DNA of 64,000 nt from Dictyophora rubrovolvata. Lineage: Eukaryota > Basidiomycota > Agaricomycetes > Phallales > Phallaceae. The translations under genes and the position numbers were made by a program. The stretch lies in the NCBI GenBank assembly GCA_029959195.1, contig CP114117.1:2418001-2482000 (forward strand). The letters run 5' to 3'. This document shows positions 34,844 to 46,279 of the stretch, piece by piece (position 1 is the first letter of the stretch; each line of letters starts with the position of its first letter). The notes beneath the pieces were generated by a model, which saw only the letters and a program-made list of their open reading frames with translations, was not told the origin of the DNA and ran no database searches.

Positions 34844-35355
34844 TTAATTTGGTTCCATGGAGGCACTCCCATTTTTAATAAGCATAGTTAAATTGAAGAA
34901 ATATATATTTGTAGTGGTCAGTTCAGGTGTGTTATGAGTGAGCGAACATCTGTGTATAGCTGATCGAAACATAGGTTTCGCTCAGCGTAGCCGGCCGACC
35001 CTTTTTTCATGCCACATCCCTCCTTTACAAAACAAATAGAATATTATTATTTTGGTATATCAGCAGATGCAGACGCATGTGGTTTTTGTGTCTCTTGCCA
35101 CCATCAATCATCACCCACATCATCAACGACGCCATCGCTACTACATACCAACCACCAATCGACTATCCGACTATCACCGTGATTATGCTTATGCCAAAAG
35201 TACCAAGCGAGCTCGAGCCACGTATACAAAAAATAAAAAGAAAAAAATAGACAGAATAATGTCTCGTCAAAGTACAAATTCAATCCGAGCTAATACCGGG
35301 CTAGTTTTCTCTCTTTTTCTTTTTTCATCATCTCGAACCGAGCCAAGTTATGTGA
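34844..35355. other. Convergent intergenic region
   Basis: 3' flanks of the TLC gene and Sec61. No coding signal. Confidence 0.45.
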
Positions 35356-37186
35356 TTATAAAAGGTCACCGAAAGCAGCCATTTCAGGTCCGCCAGATTC
35401 GCGCATGCCGATTTCCCAGTCTTCAAAAAAAAGGAACAGTCAGCCTATAACGGAATACAAGCGTGATGAAAGTCTGAGAAACGTACAGCTGTAGATGGTA
35501 GTAACAGCCATCAAAATTCCAGTTCCACTTCCCAATGCGCCAATAAGATCAGCAAAGACGGATAAACCACCGAGGATGGCACCGCCGAGAGCTGCAGCGG
35601 TGGGAATGACACGCTTGAGTTCCTTATACATGCTACCTTCACGATGTCCAGCCATAACCTAGACATGCAATCAGTTAGATATATATATATAACAACAACT
35701 AGAGTCATAGGTAGACAACACGAACCATTTGCTGATCTTTCAACTGTTTAGCAATATCTCGTGGACCACTTCCCGAAACTTCAATCCAGGTTTTGGAGAA
35801 GAGTGCACAAGCTGAGAGCATGAACGCGATGTAAAGCAGCGTATGAATCGGGTCGCTGAATACTGCGGAGAGTGTTCTGGGAGGTGACATGTAGTATACG
35901 ATTCCAGAGGCAGCAGCGAGTTGTGAGCTGTTTTCAAGCGGCTGACGAAAAAAGGAAAGGAAATTAGCTCACAGAAAAGAAGTGTGCGAGTTAAATACTT
36001 TACCTCCCAGACACCGAGAAGACGAACAAGAAAATTGTTAGGGAATCGACTGCTTAGCATCTGAGAGACGATGAAGACATTGCTGGTAAGAGCACTCTCG
36101 AGCATGATAGGCATGTTGGACGTGTAAAACAGTTTAACGGGGTACACAGCTCGTTGGCCACGGAATCGATTACTCTTAACTGGAATCTCGATCCGGAAGC
36201 CCTGGAGATAAATAACAGCAGCAAAGACGAGACACGTAGCAGCGAGGTTCATAATATTAGGAAGACGTTCTCTGAAGAAGGCTTCTTTTAGTGCACGGCT
36301 TTTGTCGTTCCAGGTGAACAGAAGATGGAATAGTGCGATAATAGCACCCTCGAATTCGGGTCCGCGACCAGTGTTGACGGTTGTCGGGCTGAAGGCCTTC
36401 CAAATGATGGATTCGCAGATGTTTGTAGCGATGAAGAGGGAGATTCCTGAGCCCAAGCCATACCCCTTTTGGAGGAGCTCGTCGAGGAGAATGACGATTA
36501 GCGAGGCAGAGATGAGTTGGAGGATAAGGAGGAGGCAGACACCTGCGCCTATTTCTGAAGGTTGACCGTATAGACCGGTTAAGACGTAAACTGTTGCTTG
36601 ACCGAATGAGATAATGAGGGCGAATACTAAAAAAAAAAAATATGGAAAAAAAATATCAAAAACTTGATATCTACAGTTTTTTTTGTTTTTGGGAGGAGAA
36701 CGTACGCTTTTGTGCAGCTCCGAAAAGAGCTCTATCTTCTTTAAGGGCAAAATCGACTTCAATAAGGTTGGCACCGGCGAGAAGTTGCATGATCATTCCA
36801 GAAGTGATGATTGGAGTAATACCGAGCTCCATTAGCGTTCCACGATTCGAGGCCAAAATGGCTCGGAGCCAGAAGAGTGGGTCAGACGAGTCGGATGACA
36901 TGATACCATATAAAGGCACTTGGGAGCAGACGAGGAAAATCAAGAGCGTTACGGCGGTCCATAGTATTTTTTGGTTGAAAGGAACCTTGCAGAAGAAAAG
37001 TTAGATATATGGGGCTTATTTGGGAATGAACGACATGCCTTGCGTTCTGGAGACGAGACTTCAGGTAGAATGGGTAAGAAGGGCCGGACGAGGTTAAGGA
37101 ACCGAACTAACAACAAACGATAGATCAGTATATATATATAAATTTCTACTTCTATACTCTGAAATTAAGAACTTACAACCGCTCAT
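35356..37186 (-). CDS. SEC61: Sec61 alpha, ER protein-conducting channel
   Basis: Core subunit of the ER translocon through which secretory and membrane proteins pass. The start [19 protein letters not shown], then [78 protein letters not shown] and [19 protein letters not shown] are all canonical. The C-terminal exons give [38 protein letters not shown] and [20 protein letters not shown]. Ten membrane segments are expected and hydrophobic stretches match. The first intron splits codon 4 with a GTAAGT donor. The second intron (36986-37038) needs a GC donor, AAG|GCATGT, to keep the frame. The gene is divergent from an unknown gene, with 87-156 bp between start codons. Confidence 0.95.
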
Positions 37187-37273
37187 TACGCACTAAAAAG
37201 GAGAAAAAAAAGGGAAAACGGAAACGAACGAGGTTTTCAGTAGAACGCTATAAAAGCAACAAATTTTATCGAC

Positions 37274-38077
37274 GTGGCGGAAAAGGTTGTCGTGAGAAAT
37301 TTTCAAGTCAGCAGACAACAGACGCCCACCACGTTTTTGTTTATGCATCCCACTCTCATCCTTAAGCTCGCAAAACAACAACTTAAACAATGGCTTAATG
37401 TTTCGACTCCCACCGCTCGCAATATAGCACGCGAACTTTTGAAAGAATGTAGCCCAATTGACTCACATGCTCTGTTTGCGAAGACACAGCAAGTTGAGAT
37501 TGACCCCGGTGCATTGCAGGAGAAGGAAATAATTTACAAAAGACTACTGTCGAGACATGAATTAAGACCCCCAGGGAACCCATTACATCCCATTCGAAGC
37601 TTACGGTGAGAAATCTGCATGCACATTACTCCTCTTTGTCTCTGCTTTCTAAGCCTAAACCTTTACAAGAAAAGTTACCTGAAAGGGGTTGTGCTACCTG
37701 ACCTAGTCGAACGCGGTGAAGCACATAAGGTGTATCGCAGGAGGGAACCAACTTCGGAGGAGCTGGAGCTCCTTTCACGCACCAGACCCCTCACCCTCAG
37801 TCAGCGCAAAAGGCGGGGCGCACTGGGTCCTGGAAAACGACCGCCTCTGTTGAAGAGCGGTCGGATACATGAATGGCTGTGGAGTATCACTGAAAGAGGT
37901 CGGACTGCGCCATTGGAACGGGAAAAGAGCGATTTGGAGCTTGGGCTCATTTATGACAAAGACAAGAAGCCGAAGAAATCGAAAGATGGTGATGGTTTCT
38001 ATGAACCGGGCACTGTGTCAGAGTCTGAACTCATGACTGAGAAGGAGATATTGGAAGCAGCTAAGAAATGGTCGTAG
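37274..38077 (+). CDS. Unknown basic protein, possibly organellar
   Basis: Two exons joined by one GT-AG intron (near 37607-37675) give about 240 residues. I do not recognise the family. The first exon contains HPTLILKLAKQQLKQWLNVS, STPTARNIARELLKE and PPGNPLHPIRSLR; the second starts YLKGVVLPDLVERGEAHKVY and ends in a Lys-rich segment (KDKKPKKSKDGDGFYEP) and EILEAAKKWS. The start may be 37274 or the ATG at 37343 (MHPTLILKLAKQ). The high Arg/Lys content and helical character would suit an RNA-binding or mitochondrial ribosome-associated protein, but this is a guess. Shares its promoter with Sec61. Confidence 0.65.
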
Positions 38078-38443
38078 AAGAAAGAAAGAAAAAATACAAT
38101 ATTGTATATACAATAATAATAATACCATACTATACCAACATGCTATCGGCAATTACATTCAGTCTGGTGTTAAATCGGGTGTGGCTTCCATGCTACTGCA
38201 CCTGCTCCAATTCACTCAACTCTCCACAAACGTCTTATTTTTTTTTTCACGCGCGACTGAAATCCAGAAGTCGTCTTTGTGATTAAAGATTTAATGCTAT
38301 ATGGAACGCCTATATGTTTACCAAATGTTTACACAGTTGTCATTGTATCGATTATAAGTCAGCTTCGAACCATGCGGTGCAGGGATTGCCGCTCAAGGCG
38401 GCCCTAGTAATTAACCTCCCTATTCAGCTCTACAACCTCGCAA
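38078..38443. other. Intergenic, promoter of the GMF gene
   Basis: AT-rich 3' flank, then about 250 bp upstream of the GMF start. No gene recognised. Confidence 0.4.
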
Positions 38444-39180
38444 ATGACAGTACGTCCTCACATTACCTTGAATTTCGAAATAATAACACTATAATTAAAG
38501 TCCCACACAGTCGATATTCCAAAGGAACTAAAGGTGCATACACTTTAGTGGCACGACTCAGTATCGAAAAGAGCCTGCACAAATTGCAATCGATGATAAC
38601 AAAACATTATAGGACGCGGTCCGCAAATTCCGATTTGCACGACGAAACGCAGGAAGTGCCGCTATGATTGTCAAAGTCAACAAACAGAAGCTGATCATGG
38701 AGGAAGTCGAACAATTCGACTCTATATCTCTCGATGATCTGGCCGAAGGCGAGTAGAGACGTTCAACAGGTTCTGATGACTTCAACTTATCGTTCTGACT
38801 ATGATGTTATCAGAGCTTCCTGAAAACTCCCCTAGATATATTATCCTCTCTTACGAACTCAACCACGAAGACGGACGAAAGTCTTTCCCGCTCGTTTTAA
38901 TCAGCTGGGCTCCTACAACCAGCGAAACCAGTCTTCTGACACTACACGCTAGTACTTTCATCGACTTTCAAACGGCTGTTAGTTGATCTATTTTACTAAT
39001 GAAACGAATCACGAAACTGATAGTAGGATTGTTCAATTAGTGCGATGTATCCAAGGTATACCTTGCCGTTGACTTTTAACCCTCGCTCGCTTTAACCTGT
39101 CTCTCCAGGTCATTGAGATTCGAGACGGAGCCGACTCTCTAACAAAGGAAGCTATCAACGCCAAGTTATTAGGCAAATGA
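38444..39180 (+). CDS. GMF1: Glia maturation factor homologue, Arp2/3 debranching ADF-H protein
   Basis: GMF (Aim7 in yeast) binds the Arp2/3 complex and removes actin branches. The spliced product is about 140 aa. It begins MTSHTVDIPKELK, then DAVRKFRFARRNAGSAAMIV, MEEVEQFDSISLDDLAEELP, ENSPRYIILSYELNHEDGRK, SFPLVLISWAPTTSETSLL, LHASTFIDFQTA and DVSKVIEIRDGADSLTKEAI, ending NAKLLGK. The ADF-H fold covers the whole protein. The first exon is only six coding bases (ATG ACA) followed by a GTACGT donor. This start is inferred from frame and homology. Intron 2 spans a region open in another frame and can mislead gene finders. Convergent with the DUF3074-like gene. Confidence 0.88.
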
Positions 39181-39222
39181 AACACTGATGCATGCTATAT
39201 ATGTATATTGCTTTGGGTAGGA

Positions 39223-39253
39223 AGAAAGGAAAGGAAAGGAAAGGAAAGGAGGA
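39223..39253 (+). repeat. Simple repeat (GGAAA)n
   Basis: About five units of a five-base purine repeat just downstream of the GMF stop codon. Confidence 0.8.
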
Positions 39254-39404
39254 TATAACACTGTTCGAATACGTGCACCTGAAATGAAATCGTTTAAAAG
39301 GAATTTGTAAACAGCCGAGAGGTAGGAAGACAGAAAAGAACAAAATTTAAGAGTAAAAGTTACGCCACATAAACAAGGCAAAAGGAAAAAAATGATCCTT
39401 ATTT

Positions 39405-40652
39405 TCACATATGCGTTGTTTCCGCAGCTACCGCAGGTGCATCGGAAGGCATGGCAACATCCGTTGGGGCGGTTACCTGTTCAGGGGGAGCGTTGTTCAT
39501 CACTGTTTCATCAGCCATAGTTATCCCAGCTGATTCTTCTGTAATCATTATTGTCGGATTATCCGTGTTACTGGCTGCAACGACGGTGGCGGCGCTAAGC
39601 TCGGTAGAAGCGGGAGCTGCATCTGCCATCGACGAGTTTGTAGTCTTTTTCTTTGTCTGCAACCAATCGAGAAAATGTCCGACGTCCTACATACATGTAT
39701 ATGATTGAGTTTAATCAAACAATGAGGATGAATGACACGTGAAGGGGAAGGGGATTGTACCTTTTCAATTTGGCCTGGTATACTCATCTGGGCGAGCCAT
39801 TTAGGAATTAAACCGCCAGGTGTAGAAGCCGTCGCCATTCTAAATGTATGCATAAACCCAACTCTGTCTCACACAAAACGGCCAAACATCATATATGCGA
39901 GAAAAAAAGAACCCACCGCCATTCAACTGTTCCATCCTCCTTCTCTTTAAGAACCTCCACACTAGCATATCTTCCTCGTACACCTTTGGCTTCTTTGGAT
40001 TTCATCTCAGCGTCTTCGGAAACGTCGACGGGTACACTGATGATCCATGCTTCTCTTGGCAAGCCGTGTTCTCCTCCGGTTACGTGGACAGCCTGGAGTA
40101 CGGTGAATATGCGAGGACTGACTGGAGGTGGAAAAGTGTAATGAAGCGTCCAGATGGATTGCGTAGGAGAAATGGTTGCAAGTAAAGCGACACTCTTTAT
40201 TTCAGGTATGAATCTGCCAGAAATGATTGAAGGTAATGAGGGAAAAGAAAAAGAAAAAGTGAATAATAATAATAGAAAGCGCACTCTTTCTCATTGATAG
40301 CCTTGTTCTTCCCAAGAAGATTCCAAAAATCATCAAACGTACCGTCTTGTTGAGGTTTGTGCACCGAATATCGCATGAACCATGAGACCTCGTCTGCAGG
40401 AGCCTTGGGTTTTACAAAGGTCTGGACGAGGTAAGGATGGTGCCCTTTCTTATTTTTGTACGTCTTGACGGTTTTCCACGAATCGAGGTTATCAAAAACA
40501 GCTTTCGCGGCATCGATCAAAGCCTGGTTTGTTGGGAGAGCTGAGGGTTTCCCAGAAGCTGTCAGCGACGGCTTTTCTGAATGAAGATGTGGTGCAGACT
40601 AACTGGATAATGTAAAAGGCTTGATGTTAAGGGTGACTGTGTTCTGCGACAT
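39405..40652 (-). CDS. DUF3074/START-like domain protein
   Basis: The start MSQNTVTLNIKPFTLS joins across an intron to KKPSLTASGKPSALPTNQAL, then IDAAKAVFDNLDSWKTVKTY, PYLVQTFVKPKAPADEVSWF, MRYSVHKPQQDGTFDDFWNL and NEKE. The next exon reads PEIKSVALLATISPTQSIWT, LHYTFPPPVSPRIFTVLQAV and EAWIISVPVDVSEDAEMKSK. This matches my memory of the fungal DUF3074 family, which has a START-like lipid-binding fold. The last exons hold TPGGLIPKWLAQMSIPGQIE, a helix frequent at the end of this domain, and a low-complexity Ala/Thr/Pro tail ending VAAETTHM. No membrane segment. Function unknown; lipid binding is inference from the fold. Confidence 0.65.
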
Positions 40653-41668
40653 ATTGAATTAAGTCGAGATGAGGTGGGGTGAGGTGGACAAGCAGGAGCT
40701 TCCAGAGGTTGGAGAGCGAGGATTGTTGTAAGCCAGGCAAGTGATATTCTCTCATCGTTTATTTTGGGAACAAGTGTGTGACGACGTGACTGCGTGACAG
40801 GAGGTGGACGGACAAGTTTAGAATTAACCTTTCCATCTCCGGCCTTTTTTAGGTGCGGCGATTAACTTGTCCTTTTTCATAGAATAACACGTATATTATT
40901 ACATAACATAATACGATATTGTCTGGTCTGTTTATCACAGTGCTGCAGCACCGAGTCTGACAAGGTGATTCCAGTGTGTAAAACACGGGACAAATCATTG
41001 ATTCATTATTAGTATTATCTCGGAGGAACGCGATATGAGCTCGACAGATTTGTGCATATGTAAAGGCACCGGCGTTACAATTCTTGACAGCCCAGCTCTC
41101 GAGTTTTTCAACTTCAAGTTAGCCGCACCGCCGTCTGTATCCGTAATAGTAAAGCCATTGGACAGATCCAAAGTTCTCCTGTAAACTTTTGTTCTTCGCA
41201 TTCGAAATTTCAGGCGCTCCATGCATGAAATTCATATAATAACTCAATGATGACACTGACGTTGACATTCTTCTTAAGAAAGAACAGTGTCGTATCAACG
41301 CCCATGTGAGTGAGATGCCAAGCCTTTTACAATTTTTTTCCATACATCCGCATGAAACTACATTGTTATGAAACTTGACGTTGATGAGGGCTGAGATGTT
41401 GTGGCGATGAAAATTACATTTATGTATGAATCATGATGAGCCTGGAACTGCCCTCAGGAGAATATAAGATAGGGAACACTTTGAAGGGGTGTTTCTTGAG
41501 TGCAGTCACGGTCGAATGATATGCTGAGGAATGAAAATATAGCTAGAGGGATCCAACCGTCTAGATGTCTAATATACTCACCATACATACAGAAAAATGA
41601 AATGAAATCTGTGTCCGGTCATATGTAGACCATGCGTGAGCCAACTGATATTATGACTAATTTTTTTT
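40653..41668. other. Intergenic, about 1 kb, no gene supported
   Basis: Upstream region of the DUF3074-like gene. Minus-strand open frames around 41000-41340 overlap in two registers without a start, donor or family match, and were not accepted as a gene. Confidence 0.45.
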
Positions 41669-42055
41669 TTAACCATAACTTGAAGATTGCTGTAATGTAG
41701 GCCCAGTAATAGCAGACGGCTGCGTTGAGTTGCTTAACAGAGGTTGTCGTTCAGCCGGCGAGGTACTATGATAGGTCCCGCCAGTCCCGCCAGTTGCAGC
41801 TTCCTCGTCATAACTTTCGACATCATCAGAATTTGAACCATCTGTACTTCGATTCGAGCCGAAAAAACGTTTCATCCCGCACGTCTCAACGAAACGATGC
41901 CCTTTATCACGAGGCGATAAGTGAATGAAGTACTAGATAGTAGACGATTGATTATCGACCACGGTTGACTTACTGTATGTTGAGAAGTCAACCAGACAAC
42001 CTGCACATAATATACAACACATCGAGCATATTGTGGAACAGAAGTCATCAGACAT
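41669..42055 (-). CDS. Small Cys-rich protein with acidic Ser-rich tail
   Basis: Two exons joined by a GTAAGT intron give about 105 residues. The N-terminus MSDDFCSTICSMCCILCAG has five Cys in a short hydrophobic stretch, followed by CLVDFSTYRHRFVETCGM. The rest is polar: FFGSNRSTDGSNSDDVESYD, EEAATGGTGGTY and a Gln/Ser tail ending QQSSSYG. No signal peptide cleavage site is obvious. The Cys cluster could be palmitoylated or could bind metal. Similar tiny Cys-rich proteins occur in other mushrooms as far as I recall, but the function is unknown. Alternative: a chance pair of ORFs, though the splice fits well. Confidence 0.5.
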
Positions 42056-42414
42056 GAGTTTCAAGAGGACTTTGACAGACGAGTACTTTGAAGCGAGGAG
42101 GGTGGGCGAGAATCCGGTAGGCTCTATTATTGGTCACATCAACGCAAAAAGACGTCATTAGTGGGTCGAGCAGCTAACCATACGCTGTTTTTACATTTTA
42201 TAAATAAATAGAAAAACAGACATTTATTTCTTACTTAGAAGTACATACATATTCACTGTTATAAATACATACAACCCAACAAGTAATGTCGGAGATACAG
42301 CATTGAAGCTTGAAGCATGAGGTTACAACAAAGTTGAACAACAGCAGGAAAAGGAAGTTACAATCAATACCCAGTGTTACATTTGAATAGCCATCTTTCT
42401 CCTCATTCTTTGCT

Positions 42415-44780
42415 TCATAAATACGCAAGCCCAATCCAAGCACCCAGAGCCCCAATAACGCCGGGCACAATGTAACTTCTTAACGTTTTCAACCTCTTCG
42501 TGGGTGGCGGCACCGTTGCCATTATAGGAGTAGGGTCTTCACTTGTTTGTACATGAACATCGACGTAGCCGTAGTCTTCATCGGCGGTTCTCTTACGTTT
42601 TCCGAGAACGGAATTGAACTAAGGGAAGAGAGGAGTATGAGCATGAACATGGGTATAAGTAAAGGGTCTCGAAATATACTAACCTCGGCACCGAATAATC
42701 GAAATAGCTCGGTGTTGACATATTCCTTTAGTCGAGATTCAAGCTCATCCTCATTCGATTCTACTGAACAGTAAGTAAGCTTTTCATCAGCGTATATATA
42801 ATCTGTACTTACTAATTGTCTCATCCCCATCTCTCTTCCGCTTGTTCCAGATTTCACATAGGTGCTCGAGTTCCTTTCGAATCGTGTCAATCTCATGCTT
42901 ACAACCTTCCACCGCAACACGATCGGCATCATACTGACCACGTGCATCCAAATACAAAGAATGCACGTTATCAACCCGTTCTTGAAGATCCTGAACCTTT
43001 TCTATGTCATTTTGCACAGCCCTGAACTTTTTATCCGAAGCAGCAATATATGATTGAAAGCCCGGCATTGTTCGTTGAAGATCAGCTATAGTTTGCTCTA
43101 GAGACTTTAAAGGGGACTCGAGAGAGGATTTGAACGACGACATGTATTCTTCAGCCGCTTTGAGAGACAAATCAGGCACCTTGTTTTCTAAGTTCTCGAG
43201 TAAACTTTGAACTCGCTCGTTTGTCTGAGGGTTGTCATTTAATCAGAAAACAGATGCAATTTAATAGCGAACTCACAACGTGGGTCTGATCTAATCCAGA
43301 CACTGTTGTCTTCAAAGATTGCAGTTCTTCTTTAAGCACTCTAATAGAGTCACCTAGTATCTTTACTTCGCCATCCGATGGACCAGTATGATCGATATTC
43401 TGGCGATCGTGAGAATGATGATGATGATCAGGGTCATGGGGATGATGAGGATGAGGATGAGAATGGGGATGATGAGGATGAGAATGATGAGAAACTACTG
43501 GAAGTGGCAGAGAGTGTCCGTGAGCATGGGCATGGGCATGAGGATCAGAAAATGAATAAGGATGGGTCGTGTTAGACTCCTGGGAATTCACATCCAACTT
43601 CGAAGCCCTCGAACCAAATGAGCTCTCAGTTCTCGAAAACGGACGCGGGAGAATATCTGGGACATGTCTAAGAAGACTGCTGGTGACACTAGTAACATCG
43701 AACCAAGGTGAATGCGAGAATCGTCTCCAAGGTGGAATGACAGAACTCGTTTGTGAATCAAGCACTATAACATTTTGAACAGCTCGTACGCAAGCTCTAT
43801 CTCCATCTTCATCCTCATCTTGGACGCCTGGATCCATGGGCGGCAAGGGTTCACAAACAGCCGGACGGGATAGAGACGGAAGATCGGGACTGCTTTGAGG
43901 AGAGTTAAGTCCATAGAGTGATGATGAAGTTCCGATACAGCTTGTTTCGACATCATCATGACGAGGTACCGCTTCTTCAGAATCTGACGAAAGCTCCGAC
44001 TCGGAGGAAGATGATAAGCTCAGTCCAAATCGATTACGACTGCCACGGGAAGAACGTGGTTCGTCTTGTGGTGTCACGCTGCAGCTATTAAGCATAGCTG
44101 ATGGCGGTGTAGAAGGATTGAATAACAATTTGACCGAGACGACGAGAGGCATGTGCATCTGCAAGTAGACGTAAATAGACGAATATCTCTCACAGCGAGA
44201 CAAACAAGTACTTACAATACCGTCCTTGAAAACACCTTTCCCGAATGTAATCTTATCACCATCCTCTAAGCGGAAAGGTTTATCTGGAGTGAGCTTGATA
44301 TCTTCGAATTTCCTATTGACCCATGTGCCATGGTGTGAATGAGTATCAATGAGTGAAACCTAACCACCGGAATTCAACAACAGTATTGCAACACACGAGT
44401 ACTAACAAAGCCTCACCGAATCAGGACCTGAAAAGGTTATCTTAGCATGATTTCTGGACATAAGCGGGTTGCTAAATGTTGCTCTGCCCTGATGCTCTTT
44501 AGGCTCGTTGCTCGAAGGAGACCGGCCAATAAGCACAACAGGAAACTGATTTCTAGAAAACGTCAAACGGGATTTCGAAACATCCTCAGTCGTTAGAATG
44601 AAGGCTACACAAATTGACAATGACGCCAACGACAACAGATTCAAATCTGATTAACAAAAGGCCACAATCATAGAACAATTCGCACAAATCTCGCTTACCC
44701 GAGACATTGAGAACAGAAAAATTCGAAATTATTTTTTCAGAGCTCCAGTTTCCAATATATTGAATCTCTGAGTCGGCCAT
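42415..44780 (-). CDS. Tail-anchored FHA-domain protein, possible STRIPAK component
   Basis: The start MADSEIQYIGNWSSEKIIS leads to an FHA domain at about residues 45-140: QFPVVLIGRSPSSNEP, ATFSNPLMSRNHAKITF, LIDTHSHHGTWVNRKF and LEDGDKITFGKGVF, with the phosphothreonine-binding Arg, Ser, Arg-Asn-His and Gly positions kept. Next is a long Ser-rich and acidic region, a His-rich linker (43380-43560), and coiled coils (VKILGDSIRVLKEELQSLK, ERVDNVHSLYLDARGQYDAD, DTIRKELEHLCEIWNKRKR). The C-terminus PGVIGALGAWIGLAYL is a single membrane anchor. FHA plus coiled coil plus tail anchor is the layout of SLMAP, Sordaria PRO45, Neurospora HAM-4 and yeast Far9/Far10, so a STRIPAK role is plausible but inferred from architecture only. 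Confidence 0.75.
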
Positions 44781-46279
44781 AGTTTCTGCTAATCTTGGTT
44801 TTTCTCTATCTTCACCAGTGTGTGGCTATCCGGAAGCGTGAAGGTGTCTAGCACATGTGTGCCTCCGGAATAGGAAGGGAACTAATTACGCCCGCTGAGT
44901 TTGAAGTTTTATGCGGAAGCGCTTAGGGACGGGCGGTCGAGTCATTCGCCTCGACCTAATATTTATTTGTAAACTTTTTCCCGTGATTTAAATCCAGGCC
45001 TTTCTTTTGCGAATCAAGTTCCTTCAATATTGTTGCTGGTTTATCTAAAAAACAGTACTCCCCAAGTCAAAGATAAGTCAAAGATGAGTCAAAGAGGTGC
45101 GTGAGAAAGGCAGCTTCTTGAAGCGAGGACAAAGCGAGGACGCAATAGCATTATTAGCGAGCCGCAGCACTACTAAAGGAAAATGGAGCATCGATCTCCC
45201 ATGAGGCCTCAAGGACGGATGATAAATACAACAGATTTGAACGGAATGAGTAACCGACTGCCATTTATCATTTTTTCATGGAGCTACTCGTTTGCATTCT
45301 TGGTGGACATGTCAGTATACCTGGTTCAACCATCTGGTTATCTTAAGCAGTGACTCAAACTTCCAACGGATAAAGGTACGCCCCCCTTCGATCCTATTGT
45401 CACTCAGTTCGAATGAGGCTTAACGCGTACTGGGAATCGGTCTTCTGCTGATACCAGAGCCAAGGTTCAGGGTTAAAAGATTAGGGTTTATATTTGTGAT
45501 GTCCCAGCCATCTGCTCTATTGTCTTAAGGCCAAGTCAGGGTTTCATGTATCTACAATGGAACAAATATTCCGATCACTACCAGTGTAGTATGGACTTCC
45601 CATACATAGGTCCCTGGACGGCTGTGGACTGAGAGTCAATCTCAGATCCGAAGGAGCCTGGTGTTGCCGGAACCCTTGCATCGTATACAGGCAAACAAGT
45701 GCCAAAATGATGAGGTCGATTTCAATGGATGCTCGAAACAACCGATTCCCGAAAGATGCAGAGGAAAAGTGCCAGGTGCCAATGGCCCAATGCGCTCGCG
45801 GCTTAATCAGGAGCAAGAGGCTTGAAGATCTAAATTGCTCCGCCTTGAACCGAATACAGTCAACATACAAATTAATTCTGTACAGTGTGCGTATGACTTT
45901 AATTCAAAACCATGTGAAGTAAGGCCAGCGCAATTATATTGAATGTTTGTATGGGTTTTGAAGCTTAACTTAAGCTTCGTTGATTCTTGATTATGTGCTC
46001 AATCGGAGCCGACTTGGGCCCGTTGTATTGTTAGAAGGTCAGGCTGTATTATCCCTCACACGAAAGCTGAACTCGCCTTCTAAAACGCCCGATAACATTT
46101 TGACAGATGGACAAGCTTCAAACTCCCATCATCATTCTAACCAAATTTAGGTTTCAATCACATCCACTGAATGCCAGAACCCCCACCATTACGCTAATAG
46201 TCTATTTAAATCCTCGTCTTCAATATATCCTATATAAGCAGGCAGGCATGTTGAAATTTGAAGCAAATCACATATCTTG
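44781..46279. other. Long intergenic region between divergent genes
   Basis: About 1.5 kb between the FHA gene and the TENA gene. ORFs on either strand around 45540-45920 are antisense to each other and carry no recognisable domain. No gene is supported. Confidence 0.45.

Noticed and set aside
38533-38667. ORF covering GMF intron 2 (TLVARLSIEKSLHKLQSMI)
   Set aside because: Removing it restores the conserved GMF N-terminus (KELK joined to DAVRKFRF), so it is intron read in a chance frame.
40995-41343. Minus-strand ORFs around 41.0-41.3 kb
   Set aside because: Two registers overlap (one with DLSNGFTITDTDGGAANLKL, one with ESWAVKNCNAGAFTYAQ); neither has a start, fitting splice sites or a recognised family.
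43378-43575. Plus-strand Asp/Glu-rich ORF
   Set aside because: It is the antisense of the His-rich linker of the FHA gene, whose frame is supported by domains on both sides.
45544-45922. Opposing ORFs between the FHA and TENA genes
   Set aside because: They are antisense shadows of each other with no domain, splice support or conserved motif.
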